Numbered from the stretch's first letter, positions 35,341-47,830 are shown. The stretch: 64,000 bases of DNA from Apricaphanius iberus (GCA_028564705.1 JAPXFQ010001662.1:7066001-7130000), one strand, 5' to 3'. The notes: generated by a model from the sequence alone, not told the origin. Made by a program: numbers and translations.

Positions 35341-35831
35341 TTTTACATGGGGCATTTGCACTGCACCGAGGACAACCGTTCTACAGATACAGCTGATCAA
35401 GACTGGATGTATAAATACTGTTGAATAGCTCTAAGATAAAAAACAAACAATTAAAACGGAATTTCCCTTTAATGGGACGTGGGATTTACTAACTTGTATA
35501 AAGAGGAGTTGCTGTAGTGAATAACAGAGACCCTGGCCAGGATGATATAGTTGGTCTTGTCTCTCCTTTCTGCAGTAAGTGTTCAGAAAGAACTGTCTCA
35601 ACCGTTTTTGTTTCACGTTAGCTTTTCTTAAAGCCGCCAAATAAGGCATAAAAACCCTCCTTACAATGCAGGCGGTAGACCCGTGTAAAATCTCCAATAA
35701 AAGGATTCAACAAGCGCTTCAATTCATAGTTCGACTCCCACTTCTCTCTGTATTTCTGAGCATCCAGTTTGACATGTTTAATGTCAGTGGGCGAGGTGAG
35801 CGACTGAGAATGAAATTTCTGTCATATTTTA

Positions 35832-35867
<36 letters not shown>

Positions 35868-36578
35868 CATATTGCTCTTATCAAGCGCAGGTGGGTGTTT
35901 TATTTTCAGTGTGAACGAAGTGGGGTAAATATCTGCTCTGACACGACGAGAAACTCACAGCAGCACCACTGCTTGGTGAGAAAAGTCACGTCAGAGTCTC
36001 CAATAACACTAGCCACACTCAGTGGTTGCTTCTTCTAAAAAGAGTCGCTAGAGGGGTCTTAAAGGTTGCTAAATATAGCGATAAAGTCACTAAGTTGAGG
36101 ACAGTGCTTCAGACGTGTTAACTTTCACTGAATGAAGCCAAAGTAGGAGATTCACGCGATTTGCACGTTGGAACAGAGTAAGTCTCTGTGTAGAGCTTCA
36201 TTTGATTAATAACTGGAACATTTTATGACTCATTTTTATTTTACCCCCATAATGTCATGTTTATACTTTTGTTTTTTTACTGTTAGATTTTTTTTTAATC
36301 ATGTAAAGAACTTTGAACTGCCCTGTTGCTGAAATGTGCTCGAGAACCAAAACAACCACTGCTTCTGCAACTCCTTTAGACGTTTATCCCAACCGTAACA
36401 TTAACCGTAATGGACAGGAACAAAGTTGTAGCTCACTAACTGGTGTGTTTGGGGTTGTCGTCTTCCTGAACCATCAATATAAAGCCATTTTCTCTAAGGA
36501 ATACAAAAAAAACACTTATTCAGGCAGCATATTTTTTATATATTTAGGCAAATCCCACATGCACACTGCCGTCCTCCA
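35341..36578. other. 3' flank of gene C with (TA)n repeat
   Basis: Non-coding. A TA microsatellite lies at about 35834-35863. On the minus strand an AATAAA at 36236-36241, about 340 bases beyond the gene C stop, is a candidate polyadenylation signal. Confidence 0.45.
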
Positions 36579-37693
36579 TTATTGACCCGCATGGACCTTT
36601 GAGTGTCTCACAAATGTTTTCTTCCATTTGAAAGTTGCCTTACAGACAGAGCAGCTGTAGGGTTTCTCTCCTGTGTGACTTCTCATGTGAATAGTAAGGT
36701 ACGACTTGGAACTGAGTCTCTGGCCACAGATCTGGCAGCTGCAAGGCTTTTCTCCGGTGTGGATCCTCGCATGTTCCGACAGCGTTGTTCTTTTCTTGAA
36801 AGCGGCGTCACAGACTGAGCATTTGAAAGGTCTGTTCCCCGAGTGCACCTGGGTATGTTCTGTCAAGGTTTCTTTGGAAGCGAAGGCCCTGTGACAGATG
36901 GAGCAGCTGAAAGGTTTCTCTTCCCTATGACATCTCATATGACGGGTTTCACTCTCTTTCCTCTTGAACTTCTGTCCACAAACGGAGCAGCTGAAAGGTT
37001 TGTCCTCGGTGTGACACGTCATGTGCCGATTCACGCTCTCCTTTCGGCTGAACGTTTGCCCGCACACGGAGCAGCTGAAAGGTTTTTCCTTACTGTGGCA
37101 CCTCATGTGATAAGCCAACGTCTCTTTCTTTCTAAATGTCTGACCACAAACTGAGCAACCGAAGGGTTTTTCTCCACTGTGTCTTCTCATGTGCTGCACT
37201 AAGACATGTTTCCACGTAAACGAAGCTTTGCAGACAGAGCAGCTGTAAGGTTTCTCCCCTGTGTGGACTCTCTTGTGTCTCAACAGATCTGACTTTTGGT
37301 TGAATGCTTTCCCACATTCACTGCAGCTGTGTAGCTTCTTAGCTTTCTCACATACTTTATCCCCTACAGGAACTTTATTGTTCCCTACAGAGTCTGACGG
37401 AGCATTGCCGCAATCCTCCCAGTTTCCATCGCTGACGTCTGTCTCAGAAGAATCCTTTTCATCACCTGATTCCGGACTGGCGGAGTCTCTGTTCTCTTCA
37501 GGCAGGCTAGGAAGCTCTGAGAGCTGAGGTTTCTCTTCTTCATCTTCACTCTTTACAGGGACAGGATTGCATATGAACTCTGTGATCTCAGAGTCCTCCT
37601 GTTCCTCTTTAATCTGTGGGGGCTTCTGGTCCTCCTGGTCCAGCTTGGGGCACCAGTTCTGCTCCTCTTTCAACACCAGCAGCTGCTGAAGGT
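36579..37693 (-). CDS. C2H2 zinc-finger protein C, terminal exon, 9 fingers
   Basis: Terminal exon of a C2H2 zinc-finger gene, likely a nuclear DNA-binding regulator. On the minus strand the acceptor (pyrimidine tract, TTGCAG) ends before 37693, and the exon opens with a split Asp codon then LQQLLVLKEEQNW, the same phase and wording as gene B. Residues upstream of this in the open frame are intron. The acidic spacer has PPQIKEEQED, a run of Glu/Asp/Ser, and SSETDVSDGNWED. Nine fingers follow. Fingers 3-5 (CGQTFRKKET, CGQTFSRKES, CGQKFKRKES) are close relatives, with MRCH/MTCH ends and unusual linkers SKEKPF, TEDKPF and REEKPF in place of TGEKPF, suggesting local finger duplication. Finger 8 (CGQRLSSKSYL) has Leu for the core Phe. 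The stop follows AGQ after the last finger. No upstream exon recognised. Confidence 0.88.
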
Positions 37694-37768
37694 CTGCAAG
37701 AAACAGAAACGTCGACCAATTACAGGAAGCAGTTCTCAAGTATAAAAATTCCAAATAAATCACATAAG

Positions 37769-38320
37769 TAGGGCTAGGCGATTAATCATTGTATCGAATA
37801 ATTTATTTTTCTGTTTATGAAGATTTAATTTTTTTGAAAAATCGTACCAATGCACTACTTTGATGTATGTTAGTAGGAGGTGCAAAGTGTGCTGACCCCA
37901 GTGTGTGGGTCCCTTCACCTTCTGAATAAAGCCAATCAAATCTAAGTATGGCTGGGTGATTAATCGATTGATCAAATTTTCTGTTTATGAAGATTTAATT
38001 GTTGGAAAATTTAGATTATTTTTTTTATACCAATAGACTACTTTGACTTCACAGCTCAAGAGTGATGTCAATCTGCCTAGGACCTTACATCTTGTTTTAA
38101 AAGGATATTTTACAGCCTGTTTTTAGGTGTAATTTGAATTCTGATCAACTTTGAGATGGGGTCATTGAAATAAAAGAACGTTTTTGACAATATTTTTCAT
38201 CACTTGCAATTTCTTTTTTAAGAAAAAATAGTTGAAAACCCCCCCCAATTAAAACCGGAAATCGGATTTAGTATTGAAAAAATAGGAGATTTGATTTTTA
38301 AGCCATATCACCCAGCCCTA
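37769..38320. mobile_element. hAT-like short element, probably two nested copies
   Basis: Left end TAGGGCTAGGCGATTAAT and right end ATATCACCCAGCCCTA are inverted. A second left end (TATGGCTGGGTGATTAATCG) starts at about 37947 and is followed by the same TTCTGTTTATGAAGATTTAA phrase as the first, so one copy has landed in, or replaced part of, another. No clear 8-bp duplication around the composite. Confidence 0.6.
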
Positions 38321-38439
38321 ATTATTAGATAAATTCAGTGCACAATTAAAAAATGTCAATGCTGACAGCTAATTGAATGAGTTGAAATTCAATGAAGCTG
38401 AGATTGAAAGGAGTAAGCGGAGGTGGTTCTGACATTTGA

Positions 38440-38535
38440 TCACGACGCCCCCTGGTGGGCTACATTTGTAATTTTCTGGGGACATCCCCCTGGGAAGAAA
38501 CGGCTAGAAAGACCCAGAATCCACTGGAGGAACTA
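38440..38535 (+). mobile_element. LINE 3' coding remnant, interrupted by Tc1
   Basis: ARKTQNPLEELQ-type coding is visible directly before the Tc1 insertion and a continuation (CTGGTCCGGACTGAGCTGGA, GGACAGAGATG) directly after it at 40356-40440. This wording matches C-terminal ends I associate with fish LINE ORF2. Clade not certain. Confidence 0.4.
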
Positions 38536-38870
38536 CAGTGGGGCAAAAAAGCATTTAGTCAGCCACCGATTGAGCAAGTTCTTCCACTTAAAATGATGAT
38601 AAAGGTCAGTAATTTTCATCATAGGTACACTTCAACTGTGAGAGACAGAAATTGAAAAAGAAATCCAGGAATTCACATTGTTGAATTTTTAAAGAATTTA
38701 TTTGTAAGTTATGGTGGAAAATAAGTATTTGGTCACTTCAAACAAGGAAGATCTCTGGCTCTCACAGACCTGTAACTTCGTTACCTGTATTAATTGCACC
38801 TGTTTGAACTCGTTATCTGTATAAAAGACACCTGTCCACAGCCTCAAACAGTCAGACTCCAAACTCCACT

Positions 38871-40137
38871 ATGACCAAGACCAAAGAGCTTTAGAAGGAC
38901 ACCAGGAAAATAATTGTAGACCTGCACCTGACTGGGAAGAGTGAATCTACAATAGGCAAGCAGCTTGGTGTGAAAAAATCAACTGTGGGAGCAATTATCA
39001 GAAAATTGAAGACATACAAGACCACTGATAATCTCCCTCGATCTGGGGCTCCACTCAAGATCTCATCCCGTGGGGTCAAAATGATCATTAGAACGGTGAG
39101 CAAAAATCCCAGAACCACGTGGGGGGACCTGGTAAATGACGTACAGAGAGCTGGGACCAAAGTAACAAAGGTTACCATCAGTAACAGATAGATAGATAGA
39201 TAGATAGATAAGAACTTTATTAATCCCTCGGGCGGGTTCCTCTGGGAAATTCGGTTTCCAGTAGCACAGCACCCACAAGTTACAGAACGTACACATATAT
39301 AAATACAAGACATGTATAAATAAAATATACCAAAGGAATAGATAGAATAATAAAAATAAAATAAAAAATACAAGGAAATTGCACTTAAATTACACATAGA
39401 TATTGACGTCTATTGCACCGTTGACACATAGAACACACTACAACGACAGGGAATCAAATACTGAAGTGCCAGACGTGTCCCCCTGCTTAAGCCAATGCAT
39501 GTCCAGGCCCGAAGTTTGCCAGAGAGCAAATGGATGATACAGCGGAGGATTGGGAGAATGTCATGTGGTCAGATGAAACCAAAGTAGAACTTTTTGTATA
39601 AACCCAACTTGTCGTGTTTGGAGGAAGAAGAATACGGAGTTGCATCCCAAGAACACCATACCTACTGTGAAGCATGGGGGTGGAAACATCATGCTTTGGG
39701 GCTGTTTTTCTGCTAAGGGGACAGGACGACTGATTCGTGTTAAGGAAAGAATGAATGGGGCCATGTATCGTGAGATTTTGAGCCAAAACCTCCTTCCATC
39801 AGTGAGAGCTTCGAGGATGAAACGTGGCTGGGTCTTCCAACATGACAATGATCCCAACCACACCGCCCGGGCAACGAAGGAGTGGCTCCGTAAGAAGCAT
39901 TTGAAAGTCCTGGAGTTGCCTAGCCAGTCTCCGGATCTCAACCCCATAGAAAATCTGTGGAGGGAGTTGACAGTCTGTGTTGCTCTGCGACAGCCCCAAA
40001 ACATCGCTGCTCTCGAGAAGATCTGCATGGAGGAATGGGCCAAAATACCAGCTACTGTTTGTGCAAACCTGGTAAAGACCTATAGTAATCGTTTGACCTC
40101 TGTTATTGCCAACAAAGGTTATATTACAAAGTATTGA
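38871..40137 (+). pseudogene. Tc1-like transposase (disrupted)
   Basis: Starts at ATG 38871 with MTKTKEL, but codon 8 is a TAG (38892-38894). The DNA-binding part follows ([30 protein letters not shown], then [10 protein letters not shown]), ending at 39191 where the nested retroposon interrupts. Coding resumes near 39440 with shifts (a stop is created near 39600), and 39640-40137 is open to the natural end. That part holds the second catalytic Asp in [12 protein letters not shown] and the third acidic residue, Glu, in [11 protein letters not shown]. The enzyme would excise the element and insert it at TA. With a nonsense codon, an insertion and frame changes it is inactive. Confidence 0.88.
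39187..39435 (-). mobile_element. Non-LTR retroposon 3' end with (GATA)n tail, nested in Tc1
   Basis: The left edge is a (GATA)n run (39187-39210), which on the minus strand is a (TATC)n tail after TTAATAAAGTTCT, a 3' end style of fish non-LTR elements. The transposase sequence is interrupted exactly between AGTAACA and CACTAC; a 4-bp AACA is present at both edges (39183-39186 and 39432-39435). Confidence 0.7.
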
Positions 40138-40357
40138 GTTGAATTTTTGTTATTGACGAAAAACTTATTTTCCACCATAATTTACAAATAAATTCTTTAA
40201 AAATCCTACAATGTGAATTCCTGGATTTTTTTTCTCCAAATTCTGTCTCTCACAGTTTAAGTGCACATATGATGAAAATTACTGACCTCTGTCATCATTT
40301 TAAGTGGGAGAACTTGCACAATCGGTGGCTGACTAAATACTTTTTTGCCCCACTGTA

Positions 40358-41198
40358 TACACCCTGTCTGGTCCGGACTGAGCTGGAGGACAGAGATGTC
40401 TGGGGTTGTTGCCCCAACGACCTGATCTATGACAAGTGACGCACGTATAAATTCTCCTCCCCCTTCACATCTGCTCCAAGTGCTAACCATGGCAGAAAAT
40501 TCAAACACACATAAATGTGAGTATTAAGCATGAATGTGGGTTATTTTTTGACAGTGCCTTTGATTTCAATGTATAATGTGTACTTTTCAGCACAGTTTTA
40601 ATTAGATTTATTACGTTTCTTGATTGTACTGGCTTGCTTTTAATTGTTTTTAATTGTTTAATTAATGCCTCTTATAATGATAAATGGGGAATAGAAAATG
40701 GTTTTAATTTAGGCCTGTAGTTAATTCTTTTTAATGTGTTGAGTATTTGTAGCGGTGTAGTCATTACTTGACGACGCTTTGAAGTGACGCTTAATGGAGC
40801 AAGGATTTATCATTTCACCTGCTTCCATTCCTCCGTCCTCACGTCTTTTCCCTGTGTCCTTCCCTCGCGTCCTGAAGAGGCGGAGCTAAGACACGAGGAA
40901 AGGAGCGAGGAAAGGAAACGCGGATGCACAAATAAGAAATGAGAAGCACCCATAGACTTTACCGCCATACTGCAATTACGCATTTTAATGATGTCATCAA
41001 GCTGTGCTTACAGACGTCTGATATAAAAGGAGGATAAAAACTGATGCTCAGTGTTTGTCTTATTGCATGTCTTTCATTTAACTGAAAAGAAACCTGTTAA
41101 AGCATTTTAAATTAAAATATGTGCAGGTTTCTTGTTGCATGATACTAAATCCATGAAAAATTAACCTGGAAACCAGTGAACTTTATTTTCATTAATAA
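40358..41198. other. Non-coding stretch after Tc1
   Basis: The first 80 bases continue the LINE remnant interrupted by Tc1. Beyond that, nothing recognised; 40780-41040 is somewhat GC-richer. Confidence 0.4.
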
Positions 41199-42416
41199 AG
41201 TTCAGCATAAATGAGTACACACCTTTAAAAAGTAAGATTTCAATTAGTAGGTTAATGAACAAAAGAACAAACTTTTCCCAAGGCTGAGTTTTTTTTTGAG
41301 CACTTATTTAACTCAATGACATGAAATTAAGGTTAATAATCTAATTTAGATCACAAAATCTTCGGTTTTACTCAAATTGGTTGAAGGAAAAATGAACACC
41401 CCGCAACAAAAACTACTGCATTTAATATTTTTTTATGAACACCGTGATTTTTAAGGACAGCACCGAGTCTTCTAGGCGTGGTCTTGGCAATCTAGGCAAC
41501 ACCTATCTTTTTCCAGTCTTCAAGAATGACCTGTTTTAGAGCCTGGATGCTGGATGTAGAGTGATTCTCAACTTGTCGCTTCAGAATACCCCACAGGTGT
41601 TCGATTGGGTTCAAATCAAGAGACAAACTTGGCCATTCAATCACCTTCACCCTGTTCTGCTTCAGAAATGCAACAGCAGCTTTAGATTTTTTTTTGTGAT
41701 TTTTGTTTTGGATCATTGTCTTGTTGGAAAATTGCACAATGAACAAGTGCACGGAGTGATGGCAGCATCTTCTCCTTCGGTATAGAGCAGTACATTGTTG
41801 AGTTCATGATACCATCAATGAAATGCAGCTACCCAACACCAGCACCACTCATGCAGCCCCACATAGATGTTAACTTCCGTGGACGGCCTGGACGTCTCTC
41901 AAAGATGGTTGCACTTCCATCTTAAATTTTTGGATCGCTTTTGCTACAGTATTTTGTCTGATATGTAAAGCTTTGCTGATCTTCTAGTAGCCCTCACCTT
42001 TTTGTATGAAGAAATTATTTCCTTTCTCATTTTTTCTCTGGGAGCCATTACTGACAGCATGAATTGGAAAGGGCTTCTCTTTAAGTAATGCCCTTTTATT
42101 GTCACCTGTCTGCCGGACACCTCTTAAATGAATCATTAGACTCACCTGTGGTTGAATGCCCATTATTTAGAATTTTGTAGCCTTAAGTGTGGCTTTTCTC
42201 TTGAGACTCTAATCGGGGTGTACTCATTTTTGCAACATGGGCTTGAAATAATCATTTTTTTGTGTGTGGAAATGAACAAATCTTGTTTGCAATCAATGGC
42301 CCATATTTGTGGGAGTATCTTGTATTATAGTATCTCATAGAAAATGTTGATTCTGAAAGGAAACAAAGGTTTTCTGACAAACTTAGTGGGGTGTACTTGG
42401 TTATGCTGAGCACCGT
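41199..42416 (-). mobile_element. Second Tc1-like element, decayed
   Basis: Ends are inverted: left TTCAGCATAAATGAGTACAC, right GTGTACTTGGTTATGCTGAG, the latter followed by CACCGTATA. On the minus strand 41492-41752 reads as the C-terminal part of a Tc1 transposase: WPSLSLDLNPIEHLWGILKR includes the catalytic Glu, preceded by KSKAAVAFLKQNRVKVIEW. The N-terminal part is only recognisable as scraps (near 41880-42060, including the phrase MRKEIISSYKK-type codons). A different family from the element at 38536. Confidence 0.82.
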
Positions 42417-43552
42417 ATATTGGAAGACATATCGTTACTGCACATGCTTTAGATTATAAGGGCCATATCGTCCACCCCTATTTTAAACTACAAACGTACA
42501 GACGTGAGCAGATTAAGGAAGAAAAAAAAAAACATAGTCTTTAGATTTCAAATATGGCAGAGATCTGCGCCAGCGGAGGCAACCAATAAGATCCATACTA
42601 TTTTATTTTACATTAACATTGATGCCACTTTTTTCAAACCTATACAATACTGATACTTTTATCGGAGTACTTGCTGATACCGAGTACCAAAGCCGAAAAG
42701 ATAGTGAATGGAAGTCAATGGAAGGAAAAAGTTATTTTCTGGTCCGCTTTGTCTTACGTCGTGAATCACAGATATGTTGTACCTCAATTTAAATAACTAA
42801 TGATGTGCATCTCGACTGTGTTTGTCAAGTGATTTGGGATTTTAAAAATTTTTTATTTTAGATTGATGTATTGTTTTCCTCAGGAGTCGAGCACCAATTT
42901 ACCTATATTGTGGGGGTTACCTTATTTCTTGATTTTAAATAACTTTTTTTCTGGGAGGTTTGGAAATTTATCGACGGTCCCTAAGCAAAAAATAAAAAAT
43001 GAAAACCACCGCCCTTTAGGAGCCTACTGCTGGATCCGCTTTATCAGTGCAGTTCTCGGTGGGATGTTGGAGGTATTCTCCGCTTAAATGAAATGAGAAA
43101 TGAGTGTCGGATATTCAAAAACTTAAAACTTCACTGATGGAGGATAATTACCATAATACCGAGAGCCCATCTCCTCGCTGTGTGTTGTTTCCTCCATCGC
43201 TGTTAGTGTCCAGTCTCTCCTTGAAATCCATCAAAAACACTCCATCATTCTGCTGCAAGCTAACAGGCTAAGCTAACGCTCTGAGCTCCTGTTGTTTTCA
43301 GTAGAATATTTAACTATTAAAAGTTTGAAAATATGATTAGAAACACTGCGAATTTTTAATTATGTGTATAAGTTACAAGATATGCTGCCTAAATCAGGAG
43401 ATTTCTCCTATTGTCAGAGGGAAACAAAAACGTTAGCGTAGCTTCTGCTGCTAGGAGACAGGGATTTCCGGTACATATCGCGTCAAAATGCCCTTCAAAA
43501 TAAAATATCGCGAAGAATTGTGTGCAAAACGCATTTTGATTAGAGTTTTTAA
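42417..43552. other. Non-coding stretch with transposon scraps
   Basis: About 42630-42700 carries the GAGTACTTGCTGATACCGAG phrase of the hAT-like family seen at 10065, 61861 and 63316. About 42703-42850 is a dispersed repeat also found at 52245-52380. No exon recognised. Confidence 0.45.
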
Positions 43553-45070
43553 CATAGACATGACGCCGCATGGAGCGAATTCGGCCACCGCTGCAATACG
43601 TCAGCGTCGCCGCCATATTGGATGTGGCAAAGCTGTGGTTTAAACTACTAAAAGTTAATAGACTTAATTTTATAAAGCGCCTTTCTACAATGGAATTTAT
43701 TTTAATGCCTCTTATTTATTTCTTTATACATGCACCAATATATTTGAGAAACAGTTAGGGACCAAAATGTATGTATTTAATCTTCTCATGTGACTAAAAT
43801 AAGAACTTTATTGACCACCACAGAGTGTGGCTGTTACACATGGGGAGCTCCACACTGACTCTCCCTCCGTTAGCCTCTATCAGCCCGTTGTCATTTTCAA
43901 TCTATATTGATTATGTACATTTCAGGATATCTCAACGTTTGTTCCAAATAATTTTTTTCTTATTTTTTTATTTATTTTTTATTATTTTTACGTTATTTTT
44001 AAATTCTAATTAATAAGTGTACAGTACAAAAGGGAGTGTACTCCTTTCTCTATGTGTAACTGTTGTTTCCTAATTTTAAGGAAGCCACTCCTTAATTGTA
44101 GACACAAACCAGCTGTGTTAACAACACACAGCATGGATGAAGTCCTGGCAAACAGGTTACTAAGAGTGTTGGAAGCCTAACAAAACTGAAGGAAAAGCCT
44201 TTGTGAAAGGATTGAAGGAGGAAAACAGATAACCTTTTTTTTAAGCATATACGAGGTATTTATTTTTTCATTTAGTTTTAAAATATTGTATTTCGTTGCA
44301 CTAACTGTAAGATCATTTGTATTCGGTTTCACGGTTTGGAAAAGGTCTGGAATGTCTCAAAACAAGATTGAGGATGAATAACTTTTAATAAACCCGTAAG
44401 AGGAATCACTTGCGTCTGTTTTGCTTGGAGGGAGTCACACTGTGGATGAGCATTCACATGTGATGAATAAAGATATCTCTGACGCACCCATCGCACTCAT
44501 TTTACCGTACCATACCGACTGTACTTATAAAGCACTAAAACAACCACAGCTGGAATAAAGTAATGCACACAAGGAAAATTATTAATATGAAGAAAAACAA
44601 AAATAGAAATTAAAATAGAAAAATCAAAATAAAAGAATCAAACAACTAAACTTCAACACAATAAAACCAATTAAATAAAATAGATCAAATTAAGTTTTGC
44701 TAGGGGTTGAATGCCAAAAAAGAAAGATATTCTACCATGAGCAGAATAAATAAGAAACAAACGAATGACAAAAAAAAATAAATGCTGGTGAATAATGTTT
44801 TCCACAATATCAGGAAATTATGTTCTCAAAACTGTTACAATGGACAAATATTGCAGTCTATGATTAAATTACTATCAAAGGTTATTGTCAAGTCTTACCT
44901 GTGAAAAGTTATTCCCTCAGATTTTGTTTGGTGCAATTATATGAAGCACAAGAATGCGGCCTCTTTTCTCCGACCGGCTCCAACTGCCGACGCTTGCCAC
45001 ATCCAATATGGCGGCGACGTTGACGTACAGCTCAACGCCGAATGAGGCGTCTACGTATATATGTCTATGA
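43553..45070. mobile_element. Inverted-repeat DNA element, about 1.5 kb, non-autonomous
   Basis: Ends are long inverted repeats: CATAGACA at 43553 and TGTCTATG at 45062-45069, with the shared interior phrase CGTCGCCGCCATATTGGATG followed by TGGCAA on the left and its complement on the right. TTTTTAA flanks both sides (43546-43552 and 45071-45077), a 7-bp duplication. No transposase; the interior is AT-rich. Confidence 0.7.
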
Positions 45071-45077
45071 TTTTTAA

Positions 45078-46126
45078 CGGTATGGCTAGCTGGAGTGTTT
45101 ATAGACCTTTATAAATACCTTTTAAAATTTATTTTTTAGAAACTCATTTGACCATAAAAACTGACCTACTTTTATTCTTTCAAGCTTTTCTATTGACTAA
45201 AATAACTAAAATATAGATTCCTCAATTAGTAAAACATGCACTGATCCTTTCAGAAAGCTTTAAATAAACAAGGCTAGGATTGGGCTGCAGTGTTCACCTT
45301 ACTCAAAGCTTAAAACACCTGTTTTTCCTTTTTTTAATTAACTAATATAAACCATTTATCAGACAATAAACACAACTAACTGACCCACAGAGCAAATGTT
45401 TTATGTTAATTTATGGTTTTTATATGAATGTTTAAGAAAAAGAAAGAAATAGAAATATTTGCATTTCAAGCAACTATTCATATATGAACACTTATCTGTG
45501 CAAAAGCGTCATAGAACACTTACTGTGACGCTAAGGGGTCTACCAAAAACTTACCATTGCAATCGCTACCAATTTCAATTCTTTATGGTTACCATGAGAA
45601 AAAAGAGGCATCAAATGATTCACTAGTAAGGTTGCAACAGCTGTCTTTGTTCAAAAACAAGAACCTCCATCAAACTAAAAGCGGAACAACACAGAAGCCA
45701 ACAATCTGCCCCACTGTGGACTCAGTTCATCTGATTGTGGGTCCAAGAACACAAATGTGTTCCTTTGTGCTAATTTCAAACCCACTGATGATGCATATGG
45801 GATTTAATGTTTTCTCAGCTGTTCTAAAATGGCCACAATTCATTATTAATTTACTATTGAATTATTTATTACAAACATTCGTATTTGTTTTGTGAATACA
45901 GTGGCATATGATCTGTTTTACAAAGCAACAAGTTCCTTGTATATTTACTACCATAAGAGCCAGTTTTGCCTTCGGTCCAGATAAAAAAAAAACATAAAAC
46001 CAACAAAAACAACATGACTAAAACAAAATAGTTTGTTTTAATAATATGTAATATAGGAAGTGTGTTAAGACTTTTAAATCAAAGGACACAATTTTAGTTA
46101 AAGAATCTAAAGATCTGCAGGTCGCA
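45078..46126. other. Non-coding stretch
   Basis: A 112-codon open frame at 45557-45895 has no recognisable motif and ends in a hydrophobic run; I do not call it a gene. Confidence 0.4.
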
Positions 46127-46137
46127 TACCCCGAACT

Positions 46138-46501
46138 TGAGCCCTGCACTGAAGCCCGAAGGTCGGGCTTTAGGCCGACGACCATATAATTACCTCGGAC
46201 ACGGGCCAGGCACTTTTATTTTTCAACTGACCTTTCGCCTATTTTAACCTGCTATTTTATGTCTACTTTGATCTGTCAGAAACCGTTCGTTTATTCACAG
46301 AAAATGACTGTAGCTCGTTAGCATTTTCAGAGCGGCAGATTCAATTTACGAACACAGTCAGTGACTATAGCATTTTATCACGCTAAGACATTGTTATGGG
46401 AGGTGAAAAAAAAGGCGGACTTGATACGGGTTCGGGCCTGAGACATCTGAAAATTCTTTCAGGCCGGGCTCTGGCCCAAATAATAGGCCCATGCAGGGCT
46501 C
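46138..46501. mobile_element. hAT-like short element, 364 bp
   Basis: Inverted ends GAGCCCTGCA and TGCAGGGCTC, with GC-rich GAAGCCCGAAGG and CAGGCCGGGCTCTGGCCC phrases next to them, as in some fish hAT-like elements. Flanks TACCCCGAACT (46127-46137) and TACCCCTAACT (46502-46512) match at 10 of 11 positions. Confidence 0.65.
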
Positions 46502-46512
46502 TACCCCTAACT

Positions 46513-47639
46513 GACTTTTCTATTAAAATCCATAAACCACAAAAAACTATAGATCCTTTATGGTTTCATAATAAGTAATATATTTAAAAATAAACAACAA
46601 AGGAAAAAAAATTGTCAAACAATCACCAGGGAATGTCTAAGAAGAGGCGAAGTCCCACTCTCATTGTACTTCCGGCTTCTGAACTGGTTTCAGTTCCACT
46701 GTGGTTCCATGTGAGGGCGCTCTCATGAGGAGTACAGAATGTATGGAGGTATATGGAGCAATACCCCTCAAAATCCACTTTTCTCAAGGTATAATATTTT
46801 GTCTAGTAATTTGAATATGTTATTCATAAGGAGACACAAAGAATTTACACATTGCTGGCTGTCAGTTTTAGAGTCACTTCTTTGCTTTAAAAACTACTGT
46901 AAACTGTCAATGACGTCATACACATCGTACGACCAGAGATGCCGCTTTACAGCAATCCTTATTCCATCCATCCATCCATTTTCTGAACCGCTTAATCCTT
47001 AAGTTGTTAGGTTGAAAAAAAAAAAAGTTGGCGAAAAAGTCCACCTTAACATTCTGGTACCGCTTCGGATGCCACGATGCATCAAGCGGTACATCTGGTT
47101 GTAATCAGTCCTTCACTGACCAATCAGCGGTCATTAGCTAAATGCTAGCGAGTTATGGGCAACAACAACTCAACCTGTAAGAAACCAAAAAAGACATACG
47201 CACTTGGTCATTCAACTTTTGACTTATAACCCGTGTTGAACTTGCAACTTGCCCCCCTGACGCTGTACTATGTCGGGGAGGGTGTGAGCACACACTGACA
47301 GAAATGTAACTCGTCACCGCTGGCCACTACAGAGTCCGTGCTGGAGAAAGCTTAGTGCAGCAGTCAGACTCTACCATCATCAATGAGAAATCTTGGTGAA
47401 AAATTAGTGCAACACTGAATGGAAAGAAATCTTGATATTGCAGACTTACAGAAACAATGCCACAGAGAATGCGTGCTGTAATAAAATCTTGGTGGCATTT
47501 TTTTTATTTCTTTTTTTGCCCAGGTAGTGTAACAGAGTAAGGTATAAAGTCTTGGAACTTTAGGACCCATTTTTCAATTTAAATCCATATGTGCTGATTC
47601 TCGACAAGTTCCACTTTTGGATTTTCCTCCTGAATTTGA
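46513..47639. other. Non-coding stretch
   Basis: Near 46968-46995 CCATCCATCCATCCATTTTC followed by GAACCGCTTAATCC reads on the minus strand as a LINE-type 3' tail, (GGATG)n-like. No gene recognised. Confidence 0.4.
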
Positions 47640-47830
47640 TGGTCATCTCTTTGGTCATCCTCAAGATTCTTAATAGAACTCTGAGATCTAGTACACATAA
47701 TCTGTTAGTGATTCCAAAAACAAAACCTAAGTCTCACACGGACAGGGCTTATTTTATGGCAGATCCTAAACTGTGGAATAGTCTCCCTTGCAACGTTAGA
47801 TCTACTAAAACATTAAAGGTTGAATATGGA
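47640..47830 (+). mobile_element. L2 LINE C-terminal fragment
   Basis: Reads as RTLRSSTHNLLVIPKTKPKS, then KLWNSLPCNVRS, the conserved C-terminal stretch of L2 ORF2. Compare 27,7xx on the minus strand and 7770-7960. Only about 65 codons. Confidence 0.65.

Larger units (their letters stand above)
38536..40355 (+). mobile_element. Tc1-like DNA transposon with nested retroposon
   Basis: Bounded by TA (38534-38535, 40356-40357) and long inverted repeats of roughly 170-210 bases that start CAGTGGGGCAAAAAAG. A single transposase gene on the plus strand fills the centre but is broken. A roughly 250-base retroposon piece is inserted at 39187-39435. It sits in an older LINE remnant. Confidence 0.92.

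Noticed and set aside
35834..35863. CRISPR or tandem gene-related repeat
   Set aside because: Plain TA microsatellite; no spacer structure anywhere in the window.
45557..45895. 112-codon frame as a gene
   Set aside because: No recognisable motif and AT-rich surroundings; kept only as a remark.
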